Assembly (NCBI GenBank): GCA_964413535.1
Contig: CAYPTB010000045.1
Coordinates: 62,001 to 126,000 of the forward strand
Direction of reading: 5' to 3'
From: CAYPTB01 sp964413535
Lineage (GTDB): Bacteria > Planctomycetota > UBA1135 > GCA-002686595
DNA length: 64,000 nucleotides
Shown: piece by piece, positions 16,706 through 27,300 of the stretch
How positions within the stretch are numbered: position 1 is the first letter of the stretch
Layout of the letters: each line of letters begins with the position of its first letter
Made by a program: the position numbers and the translations under genes
Notes under the pieces: generated by a model
Told to the model about the DNA's origin: nothing
The model's database searches: none
Seen by the model: the letters and a program-made list of their open reading frames with translations, nothing else

Positions 16706-16711
16706 TACCGT
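16706..16711 (+). promoter_or_regulatory. Possible -10 hexamer (TACCGT) from the repeat tail
   Basis: TACCGT ends 9 bases before ATG 16721, the spacing seen at other starts here. It lies in the extra tail of palindromic copy 2, so the element may have supplied the promoter of the next gene. Confidence 0.25.
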
Positions 16712-16720
16712 GGTCGGCCG

Positions 16721-17791
16721 ATGAGTACCGAGCCGTCGCTCAGGCGCCGTAGGGCGCTCGTCATCGCCGTCGACGTGGTCGTGATCGCGCTCGTGCTCGC
16801 GGGGGCGGAGTTCGCGCTGCGCGTCCGTTCCGAGGGTGGCGCGGCGGCTGCCTGGGCTTCGTTCTTCGGAGGGAGCGTGCGGCTCGCATCCCACGGCGAG
16901 TCCGATTGGTTGGAGCCGCACCCCGTCCTCGGCTACCGGCTCAACACGGAGCACGAGCCCGTGAACTCGCTCGGTATCCGCCACGGCGAGCTCTCGGCCG
17001 AGCGCCCTGCGAATTCGTTCCGCATGCTCGTCCTCGGCGACTCGATCTCGTGGCAGCAGGAGGGCTGGGTCGGCGTGCTCGCGCGCGAGCTCTCCGACTC
17101 CGATCGCACGCTCGAGGTCGTGAACGCGGCGATCCCCGGATACACGACGCACCAGGAGCGCTTGCTCTTCGAGACCGGCCTCGCGGCGACGCGTCCCGAC
17201 CTCGTCCTGCTCCAATATTGTTTCAACGACAACCACGAGTTCCTCCACGAGCTCACGGACGACGGTCGCTGGCTCGTGCGGCGCGACGCGAAGCAGGCGC
17301 TCGTTCCCGAAGGCGACGGCTTGCTCGCGTGGTTGTCGCGCCGGAGCTACCTCGCGTTCGAGGTTCGCAAGCGGCTGTACCTCGCCGGCCTCGAGCACGA
17401 CGGATCGTTTCCATGGGAATCGAATCCCGATTTCGCCCCGGCCTGGCAGAGATCGAGCTGGGAACGCCAGGAGACCGAGCTCGCGCTGCTGCGCGACGCC
17501 GCGCAAGCGGTCGGGTCCGAGCTCGTCGTCGTCGCCGTGCCCTACGAGCTCCAGATCGCCGCGAAGTACCTCGAGCGCGACCGCGAGTACGTGCTCTTCC
17601 CACAGCACGAGCTCACGCGCGTGTGCGTCGAGCTGGGTCTGCGCGTCCTCGACGTCCAGCCGGCGTTCGAGCGCGAACGCGACGCGGTGCTCTACGTCGA
17701 GGGCGATCCCGTGCACTTGTCGCCCGCTGGTCACACCGTTCTCGCCCGCGAGGTCGAGGCGTTCCTCGAGCGCGAGGGGCTGCGGCCGTAG
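16721..17791 (+). CDS. SGNH/GDSL hydrolase, membrane-anchored
   Basis: 356 residues from the ATG at 16721, placed just before the anchor helix LVIAVDVVVIALVLAGAEFAL. All SGNH blocks are present: MLVLGDSISWQQEGWVGVLA (Ser), NAAIPGYTTHQERLLFE (Gly), QYCFNDNHEF (Asn/Asp) and GDPVHLSPAGHTVLA (Asp and His). It resembles secreted esterase or acetyltransferase-partner proteins that act on glycans; the substrate is not visible. It is followed 36 bases later by a polytopic membrane protein that has its own -10-like hexamer. In-frame codons upstream of the ATG fall inside the palindromic repeat and are not considered part of the gene. Confidence 0.8.
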   Translation: MSTEPSLRRRRALVIAVDVVVIALVLAGAEFALRVRSEGGAAAAWASFFGGSVRLASHGESDWLEPHPVLGYRLNTEHEPVNSLGIRHGELSAERPANSFRMLVLGDSISWQQEGWVGVLARELSDSDRTLEVVNAAIPGYTTHQERLLFETGLAATRPDLVLLQYCFNDNHEFLHELTDDGRWLVRRDAKQALVPEGDGLLAWLSRRSYLAFEVRKRLYLAGLEHDGSFPWESNPDFAPAWQRSSWERQETELALLRDAAQAVGSELVVVAVPYELQIAAKYLERDREYVLFPQHELTRVCVELGLRVLDVQPAFERERDAVLYVEGDPVHLSPAGHTVLAREVEAFLEREGLRP

Positions 17792-17811
17792 TCCGGGCGA
17801 CCGAGCCCCCG

Positions 17812-17817
17812 TACAAT
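17812..17817 (+). promoter_or_regulatory. Putative -10 hexamer (TACAAT)
   Basis: TACAAT ends 10 bases before ATG 17828 with no ribosome-binding site between, fitting a nearly leaderless transcript. Confidence 0.42.
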
Positions 17818-17827
17818 CCCGCCGCGA

Positions 17828-19738
17828 ATGCGCGCGCCGAAGTCCATCGATCCCGCTTGGTTCGCACTCTTCGCGGCCATCGGTGTGCGCACCCTGCTGG
17901 GCTTCTCGCGCCTCGACGACGGGTCGCCGTTCCAGAACTACACGGCGAACATCGCCGTTGCGGTGCTGAAGGGGCTTCCGCTCGAGCTCGCCGAGCTCCC
18001 GATCATCCCGCACAACCGCGGATCGATGCTGGTCGGTCTCGCATCCGTCCCGCTCGTCGCTCTCCTCGGTAACACCCTGATCGCGATCAAGGCGCAGGCC
18101 ATCCTGCACTCGGGCGCCACGGCCTTCCTCTTCGCGCGCATCGTCGATCGGAACGCGGGGAGCTGCTCGCGCCCCGCAGCTTGGGCCGCCGCGCTGCTCT
18201 ACGCCTTCCTTCCGCCGTCGTTCCAGATCCTCGACGTGATGCCGCTCGGCAGCCACGTCGACACGCTGCTCTTCGACTTCGCGGCCCTCGCCTATCTGCT
18301 CACCTGGACGAAGGGCGAGCCGACCCGCGCGCGACGTGCCTTCGCCCTCGGGCTCACGGCGGGACTCGGCACGTTCTTCAGCCTGCACTTCCTCGTCGTG
18401 CTGCCCGCGCTGTTCGTCGCTTGGTGGGCCCTCGACCGGCGCTTCTTCCTGCGACCCGCTGCTCTCGCATTCCTGCCGGGGGCGGCGCTCACGTTCACGC
18501 CTTCCTTCCTGTTCATGTCGCGGGCCGCGCAGATCACGCAGCTCGTCAATCGGCCGATCGAGAATCGCTTCGCCGCCATCGAGGAGGTGCCGCTGCGCTT
18601 CGTCGAAGCCCTCCTGCGCGACGTGCCGGATGCGTGGTTGTTCGACCTGCACGGGGTGGGCTGGGCGCGCCCCCTGTTCGCCGTGACGGTCCTCGCCGGC
18701 CTGCTCCTGCTCCTTCCGCGCCTGTGCCGCCGCGAGCCGTGCGCGCTGTTCTTCGCCTCCTACCCGCTGCTCCTGCTGGGCGCGTACTCGGCGATGTACT
18801 TCGAGATGAACTTCGAAGGCAAGAGCGGGATCGGCACGCGGCAGATCTCGCCGCTCATCCCGTGCTTCGCGGCCTGGATCGCCCTCGGCTTCGGCGAACT
18901 CGTCGCGCGCGGAAGAACGTTGCCGGCCGGACTCTTCCTCGCCGGAGGCCTGATCGCGGGAGTCGGCGGGGTGGCTGCGCTCGTGAACTTGCGCGTGCCC
19001 ACCGGCCAGCCTCCGGCGCGCGGCAGCCGATTCGCCTTGTTCAAGGATCACGTCGAGCATGCCTCCGCCGGCGACCCGCTGCGCATGCTCGCGTGGCTGG
19101 AGCGTCTCGAGCCCGACTGGTCGGGCTTCCGACCGCTCGCGCTGAACACGATCCACTGGCGGCGCGAGCTGTGGCGCTTCCCGGAGGACTTCGCAGAAGA
19201 CGTGCGCGCCGCCGCCGCCGGAGATCCGCTCCTCGCACCGTTCCATCTCGTCTCGATCGGACGCGCTCTCGGGAAGGACCCCGACCTCCCGCGGTTCGCG
19301 CATCCGCTGCTCGAGACCTTCGACTCGGCGACAAGGCGCTGGGTGCTGCTCGGTCTCGGCCAGACCCTGGGCTCGAACACGACCGTGGCGCTCCTGATGC
19401 ACCGCGCGCGCGGCAAGGGTCTCGCCGCGCTCGGTCCCATCCTGCAGCAGATACGGGAGGAGTCGCCCGGGGCGCTCACGATCGCCGAGGGAATGGGCTT
19501 CCAGTTCGGCGACAACGTGACGCCTTACGACGGGTTCTTCGACGAGCTCCTGCCGGTGCTCCAGCGCTTCGCCCCGGCGCCGCGCCGCGCTTTCCTGCGC
19601 GGCATGGGCTGGGGCTACCGCATGCACTTCGTCGAGGCGACCTACGAGCTCCCGACGTACCTCGCCTTCTACGAGAAGCTCGGTCCAGAGGAGGAAGCGG
19701 CCCTGCGCGAAGGCCTGACGTGGGGCGGGGCGCCGTGA
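17828..19738 (+). CDS. Polytopic membrane protein with large soluble C-terminal domain (possible GT-C-like)
   Basis: 636 residues. Residues ~9-400 contain about ten hydrophobic helices, for example LVGLASVPLVALLGNTLIAI, LLYAFLPPSFQI, LGTFFSLHFLVVLPALFVAW and FLAGGLIAGVGGVAALVNL. Loops such as SHVDTLLFDFAAL and GTRQISPLIPCFAAWIAL give it the look of dolichyl-phosphate-mannose-mannosyltransferase-like GT-C proteins, but I cannot point to a certain catalytic motif. The last ~230 residues are soluble, rich in acidic and arginine residues, with glycine turns (GLGQTLGSN, GMGFQFGDN, GMGWGYRMHF) that could be degenerate helical repeats. It is same-strand with the SGNH gene, so a role in envelope glycan assembly is conceivable. 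Confidence 0.6.
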   Translation: MRAPKSIDPAWFALFAAIGVRTLLGFSRLDDGSPFQNYTANIAVAVLKGLPLELAELPIIPHNRGSMLVGLASVPLVALLGNTLIAIKAQAILHSGATAFLFARIVDRNAGSCSRPAAWAAALLYAFLPPSFQILDVMPLGSHVDTLLFDFAALAYLLTWTKGEPTRARRAFALGLTAGLGTFFSLHFLVVLPALFVAWWALDRRFFLRPAALAFLPGAALTFTPSFLFMSRAAQITQLVNRPIENRFAAIEEVPLRFVEALLRDVPDAWLFDLHGVGWARPLFAVTVLAGLLLLLPRLCRREPCALFFASYPLLLLGAYSAMYFEMNFEGKSGIGTRQISPLIPCFAAWIALGFGELVARGRTLPAGLFLAGGLIAGVGGVAALVNLRVPTGQPPARGSRFALFKDHVEHASAGDPLRMLAWLERLEPDWSGFRPLALNTIHWRRELWRFPEDFAEDVRAAAAGDPLLAPFHLVSIGRALGKDPDLPRFAHPLLETFDSATRRWVLLGLGQTLGSNTTVALLMHRARGKGLAALGPILQQIREESPGALTIAEGMGFQFGDNVTPYDGFFDELLPVLQRFAPAPRRAFLRGMGWGYRMHFVEATYELPTYLAFYEKLGPEEEAALREGLTWGGAP

Positions 19739-19890
19739 CGAGCGAGTGCCCCTCGTCGCAACCGACCTGAGCCTGCGCGCACGACGACCTAGATCGTCGG
19801 CATGCCGTCCGCGACAAGGGGTCCCGTTCTTGCACGGGCGATCCAACCGCTCCAGACTCTGGTCCCGGAACCGCAACGGAAGGAGACCAG

Positions 19891-22680
19891 TTGCCGCGAC
19901 CGCGCAAGAGTCCATCGAAGAGCGCATCCGTCGCCCCGGAGACGCGCTCGTACGTTCACAGCGAGGCGGAGAGCCTGTTGCGCCCGGATGTCGGGACGCA
20001 GGCCCAGTTCAAGAAGAAGAAGACGCCGCGCCAGTACCGCTACGACAGCTCGCTTGCTCCTGAGCTCACGTGGGACGGAGGCAATTTCGCGCGCGAGATC
20101 GGGGAGTGGCTGATCGCGCTCATCGAGGAAGCCGCGAAGCTCGAAGCGCCCCATGAGTTCCGCGAGCCGCGCTCGATGAAGCGGCCCGACGGCGCGGAGA
20201 TCGTCGTCCGCGGGCTCCAAGACGCCGTGCGCGAGTTCAAGGCGCTCGGCCGGCCCTTCCTGAATTGGGCGGGCAAAGCCGAGCGGCTCTCCTTCCAGGT
20301 CCCGACCCTCCCGCTCTTCGTTCACGAGCGCCTGTCGACACGTGCGATCCTCGAGACGCTGAAGGGACACCGCCGGAGCCAAGAGACCCAGCACGAGCTC
20401 TTCGCCGACCCGCGCCATCCCATCGCCGATCAAGTGCTCAAGGCCTACGAGCACAAGGACGGCTGGGTCAATCGGATGATGCTCGGCGACTCGCTCGTCG
20501 CGATGAACTCGCTGCTCGCCTACGAGGGCATGGCCGGCCAGGTCCAGATGATCTACATGGACCCGCCCTACGGCGTGAAGTTCGGCTCAAACTTTCAACC
20601 GTTCATACGGACGAAAGCTGACGGAAGGACAAGCGCCCGAATCGTCGTCCATAACGATGACGACGACATGACCCGTGAACCGGAGATGGTCAAGGCCTAC
20701 CGAGATACTTGGGAGCTCGGGCTGCACTCATACTTGACCTACATGCGGGACAGATTGCTTCTTGCACGGGAGTTACTGTCACCTAGTGGAAGCATCTTCG
20801 TTCAGATCAGCGACGAGAATCTGCATCACCTTCGGGAGCTGATGGACGAAGTCTTTGGCGACAACCAGTTTTGTGCAGAGATCGCGTTTGCAAAGACCAG
20901 TGGCCGTACTCCAAAGCTGCTATCGCAGGTATGTGACTACCTCATTTGGTATGCGCGGGATATTGGGCATACGAAGTATCATCAGCTCTACGAGCCTAGA
21001 CCGCCCATTGAGAACCCTCACGAGCGATATATCTGTGTGCAAACCGCAGACGGACAAGTTATTGATCTCAGTGTTGCGCAGAAGTCCGGAGAAGCTCCAC
21101 GCCCGCCTGGGCGCTTGCTTAGACTTCAACAGGCAACCTCTCAGGGGGAGAGCCCCAGTGATCGTGAACGGCCCGTCAAATATAAGGGAAAAGACTTCTT
21201 TCCCCCTAGAGGGCGTCACTGGTCGGTCACCTCACCGGGCATGCAAAGAGTCGTCGATCGAGGACGTGCTTATGCCGTAGGGAATACTCTCACTTGGATC
21301 TCATATCGAGATGAATTTGCATTTCGCGCCATTACTGATAACTGGATGGAGGGCGTGGGCTCTAGTGGTTTTGGGGACGATCGTCTCTATGTCGTACAGA
21401 CGAATCCACAGATCGTCAAACGTTGCCTTATGATGACAACGAGACCCGGCGACCTGGTTCTAGACCCAACCTGTGGGAGTGGCACGACTGCCTTTGTAGC
21501 CGAGCAGTGGGGCCGTCGATGGATTACTATAGATACGAGCCGGGTGCCCCTTGCACTTGCCCGCCAGCGTCTGCTTACTTCCACTTTTCCCTGGTATGAG
21601 CTCCAGGATGAAGGCCGAGGGCCTGCATCAGGCTTTGTATACGCGCAGCGGAGGAATAAGAAGGGCGTGGAAGTCGGCGGGATCGTGACGCACGTCACGC
21701 TCAACAGCCTCGCTAAGGACGAGCCGCCCGAGGAAGTGATCCTCGTCGACCGACCGGAGGCAAACGCCAAATTACTGCGCGTCACCGGCCCGTTCTGCTT
21801 CGAGGCGACAATCCCGACCCCGATCGACGAGGAGAGCGCTGCTCGAGAAGATTCAACCGTCGAGGCGGGCGCTCACGGTTCGTTTGTGGACCGAATGCTC
21901 GGGGTCTTGCGCCAGTCGCCGGTTCTTCAAGTCGGCGGAGGACGCACGGCGTCACTGCGGAATGTTCGCCCGCCTGCGAAGACTCTCTCGCTCTCTGCTG
22001 AGGCAATCGTAGCGAACGGCACCGATGCTACGGTGGCTCTGGTCTTCGGACCAGAGAACGGCGCTGTCAGCGAAAAGCTGGTCTTCGAAGCCGCCAAGGA
22101 AGCCGCCGCGAAGGACTATCAGCATCTCTACGTGATCGGCTTCGCAATCCAGCCCAACGCGCGGCAGCTCGTCGATCAGTGCGAGGCGGCGATAGGAATT
22201 CCCGCGACCTATGTACAGGCGACGCCGGATCTGTTGATGGGCGATCTGCTGAAAAACCTTCGTTCGAGTCAGATCTTCAGCGTCTGCGGCTTGCCCGAGG
22301 TCGCGCTGCGAAGGCTACCGCGCAAGAAGGACGACCCAGTGCGCTACGAGGTCGAACTGCTCGGCCTCGATGTGTTCGACCCCTCGACCATGGAGACCTT
22401 GCACCGCAACGGAGACGACGTCCCCGCCTGGCTACTCGACACCGACTACAACGGTCTGTGCTTCCACGTCTGCCAAGCCTTCTTCCCCCGCACGGCTGCC
22501 TGGGACGACCTGAAACGTGCGCTGCGGGCTGAGTACGCCGAGTCCCTCTGGGACCATCTCGCCGGTACGACAAGCGCGCCCTTCGAGTCTGGCGAGCACA
22601 ATCAAATCGCCGTCAAGGTGATCGACGATAGGGGGAACGAGTTACTAGTCGTAAAGATGCTGTCCGAGGTCGAGAAGTGA
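19891..22680 (+). CDS. Type III-like site-specific DNA methyltransferase (Mod subunit)
   Basis: 929 residues starting at TTG 19891, chosen for the AGGAG five bases upstream. Beta-class motif order: catalytic motif IV DPPYG at Asp224 comes first, the variable target-recognition region follows, and SAM-binding motif I (DPTCGSGTTAFVAEQWG) is at ~525. It should methylate an adenine (DPPY) in an asymmetric site and specify the target for the nuclease encoded at 24335-27457. The stop overlaps the ATPase gene (GTGA). Composition is patchy: the line 20941-21000 has 29 of 60 G+C, against 45 of 60 at 20161-20220, so the segment from motif IV past motif I looks exchanged. Residues ~560-929 form a large extra C-terminal region of unknown role. 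Confidence 0.88.
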   Translation: MPRPRKSPSKSASVAPETRSYVHSEAESLLRPDVGTQAQFKKKKTPRQYRYDSSLAPELTWDGGNFAREIGEWLIALIEEAAKLEAPHEFREPRSMKRPDGAEIVVRGLQDAVREFKALGRPFLNWAGKAERLSFQVPTLPLFVHERLSTRAILETLKGHRRSQETQHELFADPRHPIADQVLKAYEHKDGWVNRMMLGDSLVAMNSLLAYEGMAGQVQMIYMDPPYGVKFGSNFQPFIRTKADGRTSARIVVHNDDDDMTREPEMVKAYRDTWELGLHSYLTYMRDRLLLARELLSPSGSIFVQISDENLHHLRELMDEVFGDNQFCAEIAFAKTSGRTPKLLSQVCDYLIWYARDIGHTKYHQLYEPRPPIENPHERYICVQTADGQVIDLSVAQKSGEAPRPPGRLLRLQQATSQGESPSDRERPVKYKGKDFFPPRGRHWSVTSPGMQRVVDRGRAYAVGNTLTWISYRDEFAFRAITDNWMEGVGSSGFGDDRLYVVQTNPQIVKRCLMMTTRPGDLVLDPTCGSGTTAFVAEQWGRRWITIDTSRVPLALARQRLLTSTFPWYELQDEGRGPASGFVYAQRRNKKGVEVGGIVTHVTLNSLAKDEPPEEVILVDRPEANAKLLRVTGPFCFEATIPTPIDEESAAREDSTVEAGAHGSFVDRMLGVLRQSPVLQVGGGRTASLRNVRPPAKTLSLSAEAIVANGTDATVALVFGPENGAVSEKLVFEAAKEAAAKDYQHLYVIGFAIQPNARQLVDQCEAAIGIPATYVQATPDLLMGDLLKNLRSSQIFSVCGLPEVALRRLPRKKDDPVRYEVELLGLDVFDPSTMETLHRNGDDVPAWLLDTDYNGLCFHVCQAFFPRTAAWDDLKRALRAEYAESLWDHLAGTTSAPFESGEHNQIAVKVIDDRGNELLVVKMLSEVEK

Positions 22681-24338
22681 TCTCCAAGGTCATCCTCAAG
22701 CGATTCAAGGGCTTCAAGGAGGTCACCTTCGATCTCCCTCGGCATGTGGTCCTTGTAGGTCCCAACAATTCAGGGAAGACCACGCTGCTCCAGGCCATAG
22801 CCGCGTGGGAACTCGCCTTGCGTCGATGGCGCGAGATCCATGACCCGAGGAAGCACAAGGGACACTATTCCAAAGCCCCCATCGCGCGGCAGGCATTCCT
22901 TGCGGTGCCGCTGCGGTCCTTCGACCTACTCTGGAATGAACGGGCCTACAAGCAACCCATCGAGATTGAAGTGCACGGAGTAGCTGGTTGGTCCGTGGCA
23001 ATGGAGTTCTTGCCAGACTCCACCGAGCAGATCCACGTGCGACCCACCAAGGAGAACACGGTCGATAATCTTGTAGATAGGTCGGTTCGCACAGTTTTTG
23101 TTCCTCCCATGAGTGGTGTCGTGTTGGAAGAGGCCCTCTTTGCCAATCCCGAAACGATCGACGCGATGCTTGCGCGGGCGCGAGCTGGTGACGTGCTACG
23201 TAATCTACTCTTTCAAGCAAGCAAGAACGAGGACTCCTGGCGCGAGCTCACGAAGTCAGTTGAACACTTGTTTGGATACCAACTTGTCCCTCCTACGGCC
23301 GGTGCGTTCATACAAGCAGACTTCCGAAGCCACCACGATGGTCCAATGTACGATATCACTGGAGCCGGCAGCGGATTTCAACAGGTTCTCATGCTCTTGT
23401 GTTTCCTGCACACAAGACCTGGCTCGGTCCTCTTACTTGATGAGCCTGATGCCCATCTTCACGTGGTCTTGCAGGATGCGATCTACGGTGAGTTGAAAGC
23501 TGTTGCGGCTGCAAAGGGCTCACAACTGGTGATGGCAACTCACTCAGAAGTTATCATGAACGCAGCCTATATCGATGAAATTCGGATTGCATTCAAGCCC
23601 GAACAGCCTCTGACAGATCCGCAGGACAAGCAGAATCTAAGCAGGGTTTTGAGTTGGATCACAAACGTCGAGGTGATGCAGGCCCAAATCGCTCCCGGGA
23701 TTCTCTACCTTGAGGATTATACAGACCTTGAGATACTCCGCGCATGGGCGCGGATTTTGGAACATTCAGCCCTGAAATTGCTTACGACAGACCTCTTCTG
23801 GCGCAAGACGGTTGTCGAGTCTCCAACAGGTCGAACTGGCATTTCAGCCAGAGATCACTACGATGCACTTAGGACTGTACGCGACATCCCCGGTCTTCGT
23901 CTCGTCGACGGAGATACGCGGCCCGAGATCAAAGGCACGGAGATTACCGGGCAAGGATTTCAGCGGCTCCGCTGGACGCGCTACGAGATCGAGAGCTACT
24001 TGGTCCACCCATCGACACTTGCGCGGTTCGTGGAGACTGCTGCTGGAGTCGACGCCGCAAAGCCTCACATCGAAGAGCTCCAGCAGTGGCTGAAAGACAA
24101 TCTCCCGCCCGCGATCCTGAAGGATCCGCTTGGCGCTCATGATTATCTCGTGAGCACGAAGGCTCGCGAAACAATCCTTCCACCGGCCCTCAGCGCTGGC
24201 GGTCTGCTTGCCTTTCCCTACACGCGCTATCACGAGATTGCCGCGGCGATGCTTCCGGAGGAGATCCATCCCGAGGTGAAAGAAAAGCTCGACGCATTGT
24301 GCAAGGCCTTTGGAGTCCAGGTGCGCACGAGGCTATGA
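22677..24338 (+). CDS. OLD-like AAA ATPase with C-terminal TOPRIM domain
   Basis: 553 residues from GTG 22677, overlapping the methyltransferase stop by four bases. The ABC/SMC-type ATPase core has KRFKGFKEVTFDL, Walker A GPNNSGKTT (28-36), a signature-like GAGSGFQQVLMLL, Walker B LLLDEPDAHLH (Asp255, Glu256) and a switch histidine in MATHSEV. A TOPRIM-like part follows: LYLEDYTDLEIL (Glu346, Asp350) and RLVDGDTRPE (Asp411, Asp413), the acidic residues used by OLD nucleases. Known OLD-family proteins such as GajA cut DNA in phage defence. Here the gene sits between Mod and Res, translationally coupled to both. Composition is low (26 of 60 G+C at 23521-23580), indicating transfer. Confidence 0.82.
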   Translation: MISKVILKRFKGFKEVTFDLPRHVVLVGPNNSGKTTLLQAIAAWELALRRWREIHDPRKHKGHYSKAPIARQAFLAVPLRSFDLLWNERAYKQPIEIEVHGVAGWSVAMEFLPDSTEQIHVRPTKENTVDNLVDRSVRTVFVPPMSGVVLEEALFANPETIDAMLARARAGDVLRNLLFQASKNEDSWRELTKSVEHLFGYQLVPPTAGAFIQADFRSHHDGPMYDITGAGSGFQQVLMLLCFLHTRPGSVLLLDEPDAHLHVVLQDAIYGELKAVAAAKGSQLVMATHSEVIMNAAYIDEIRIAFKPEQPLTDPQDKQNLSRVLSWITNVEVMQAQIAPGILYLEDYTDLEILRAWARILEHSALKLLTTDLFWRKTVVESPTGRTGISARDHYDALRTVRDIPGLRLVDGDTRPEIKGTEITGQGFQRLRWTRYEIESYLVHPSTLARFVETAAGVDAAKPHIEELQQWLKDNLPPAILKDPLGAHDYLVSTKARETILPPALSAGGLLAFPYTRYHEIAAAMLPEEIHPEVKEKLDALCKAFGVQVRTRL

Positions 24339-27300
24339 GCCAGGAGTCCGTTCACGAAGTCCAGGAGCCGATCCTCAATTCGCCGTTCGAGGAACCGAGG
24401 GAGCACTGGTGGATAGAGGAAGGCAAGTCGGCCGTGCGGCGAGCCGGGCGCAGGCCGGCGATGTACTTCTACCGGAAGCCTGGGAAGGGCATCGAAGCCG
24501 AGGCGGACGAGGGAGCCGGCACGGCGATCGAGCTGATACTCGTGAACCGAGTTCGCGAGCGTGTTCGAGCGTGGCGAGACAAGGGTTGGCCGGGCGTCAC
24601 GCGCACGAGCGACGAGCTACTGCGCTACTGGAGACGCGAGGGACGGGCTCAGCGGCTCTTCTTCGCGCAGCTCGAAGCGGCGGAGACGATCGTCTTCTTC
24701 GCCGAGGCGCGAGCGGACTATCTGCAAGGTCTCGAGATCCCCTGGGATCAGCCGAGCCCGGAGCGTCAGGCCGAGGGCATCCGCGCCTTCCGCCGCTACG
24801 CCTGCAAGATGGCGACGGGTTCGGGCAAGACCACGGTCATGGGGATGCTCGCGGCCTGGAGCATCCTGAACAAGGTCAACGATCGGTCCGATGCGCGCTT
24901 TTCGGACGCAGTGCTGATCGTCTGTCCCAACGTCACGATCCGCAACCGACTGCAAGAGCTCGATCCTGGGCGAGGAGAAGCGAGCCTGTACCGGACGCGC
25001 GACCTCGTTCCGCAGCACCTGATGGCGCGCATGAGTCAGGGGCGAGTGCTCGTCACGAACTGGCACGTCTTCGAGCCTCAGGTCACGCAGATAGCGGGCG
25101 TGAGCGCCAAGGTGAACAAGTCCGGTCGCGCGGTGCGCACGACGGACACGCTCGTGATCGGGGCGAAGACGACGACGGCGCGGGGAACTCGGTACATCGC
25201 GCTAGACGACCTACGTCATCAGGAGTCGGCCAAGCTCCTGAGTGTCTTGGAGGAGGTCCGCGACAAGCAGGGCAATCTGGCGAAGGTCAAGGTCGAGTCC
25301 TGGCGGCACGTCGAGAGCGACGCGGCCGTGATTGCGCGTGTGCTCGGCCGCGATCTGCGCGGAAAGCAGAACCTGCTCGTCATGAACGACGAGGCGCACC
25401 ACGCCTATCGCATCCAGCCTGCTTCGACCGCGGAAGAGGGCGAGACCGGCGACGACGACGACGGCGACGAAGAGACCGAGCGGGAAGCCACGATCTGGGT
25501 CGAGGGGTTGGACCGCATTCACGCGCTGCGCGGCATCAACGTGTGCCTGGATCTCTCGGCGACACCTTTCTATCTGGTCGCAGCCGGTCCGCGTGCGAAT
25601 CGGCCGTTCCCGTGGATCGTCTCCGACTTCGGCCTCACGGACGCGATCGAGTCGGGCCTGGTGAAGATTCCACAGCTCGCGGTGCGTGATTCGACGGGGG
25701 CTTCGATCCCCGGCTACTTCAACATTTGGCGCTGGGTCCTCCAGCAGATGACCGCAACGGAGCGCGGTGGGCGCCGCGCGAGCGTGAAGCCCGAGGCGGT
25801 GCTCAAGTACGCGCACTCGCCCATCGCGATGCTGGGCGGACTCTGGGAAGAACTGCGCGCGGAATGGAGAACGACTCATGAGGACGGGCGACCGCCTGTG
25901 TTCATCGTCGTCTGCAAGAACACGAAGATCGCCAAGGTCCTGCACGAGTGGCTAGGGGAAGGCAAATCGCCGGCAGGTATTCCTCCCGCAAGGATCGAGG
26001 GCTTTCGCAATCGCGACGGTCGCGTCGTCACGATTCGCGTCGACTCCAAGGTCGTGCAGGAGACGGACACGGGGGAAGCAAAGAGCGATGAGTCCAGTTG
26101 GATGCGCACGATGCTGGATACGGTCGGTCGCACACACTGGCCCATGGATAGGCAGGGGCGGGCTCTCTATCCGCCGGGGTTCGAAGAGCTCGCGAAGAAG
26201 CTCGACCGCCCGCTCCACCCACCCGGACGCGACGTCCGCTGCATCGTGAGCGTGGGCATGCTGACGGAGGGCTGGGACTGCAACACAGTGACTCACGTCA
26301 TCGGGTTGCGGCCCTTCATGTCGCAGCTCCTGTGTGAGCAGGTCGTCGGCCGAGCGCTGCGCCGCGCGAACTACGACGTGGGCGCGGACGGAAAGCTCTC
26401 CGAAGAGGTAGCGAAGATCCTCGGCGTTCCGTTCGCGATCGTCCCGTTCAAGGAGAACAAGGGTGGGACGGCTCCACCACCGGAAAAGCGCTATCACGTC
26501 GTGGCGATCCCGGAGAAGGCCCGCTTCGAGATCCAATTCCCGCGCGTCGAAGGCTATCAGCAGGCGATCCGCAACAAGATCGCCGTCAATTGGCCGGATG
26601 TTCCTTCGCTCGTACTGGATCCGAGTCGGATACCGCCCGAAGTCGAGCTCAAGGGGTTGCTGACGAACAACGTCGGTCGCCTGTCGATCAATGGTCCGGG
26701 CGGCATCGAGAGCGTCGACCTCGAACCCTACCGCCGGAGCTTGCGACTCCAGCAGGCCGAGTTCGAGTTGGCGCAGGCGCTCACGAAGGACTACGTCGAA
26801 CGCCAAGAGTGCACGGTTCCTGCACACGCGCTGTTTCCTCAAGTGCTGGAGATCGTGCGCAGGTATGTGCGCGAAAAGGTGCGAGCCGTCCGCCCCGCCG
26901 AGACCAAGGACGTGGCGTTGGCTCCCTACTTCGGTTGGGTGATCGAGAAGCTCTTGGAGAGCATTCACCCCGATGCCTCTCAGGGAGAGGCTCCGGAGAT
27001 TCCGCGCTACGAGCTCAACCGTCCGCCCGGGAGCACGGCTGAGGTCGACTTCTGGACGAGTCGTGAACCGCACGAGGTCGTTCGGTCGCACCTGAACTAC
27101 GTCGTTCCGGACACGAAGCGCTGGGAGCAGTCCGCGGCCTATGTGCTCGACCGGCACGAGCTCGTTGAAGCATTCGTGAAGAACGCGGGACTGGGCTTCA
27201 CGGTTCCCTACCTGCACAACGGGGAGATGCACGATTTCGTGCCCGACTTCCTCGTACGGCTGAAGACCAATCCTCCCGTGCACGTCGTTCTCGAGACCAA

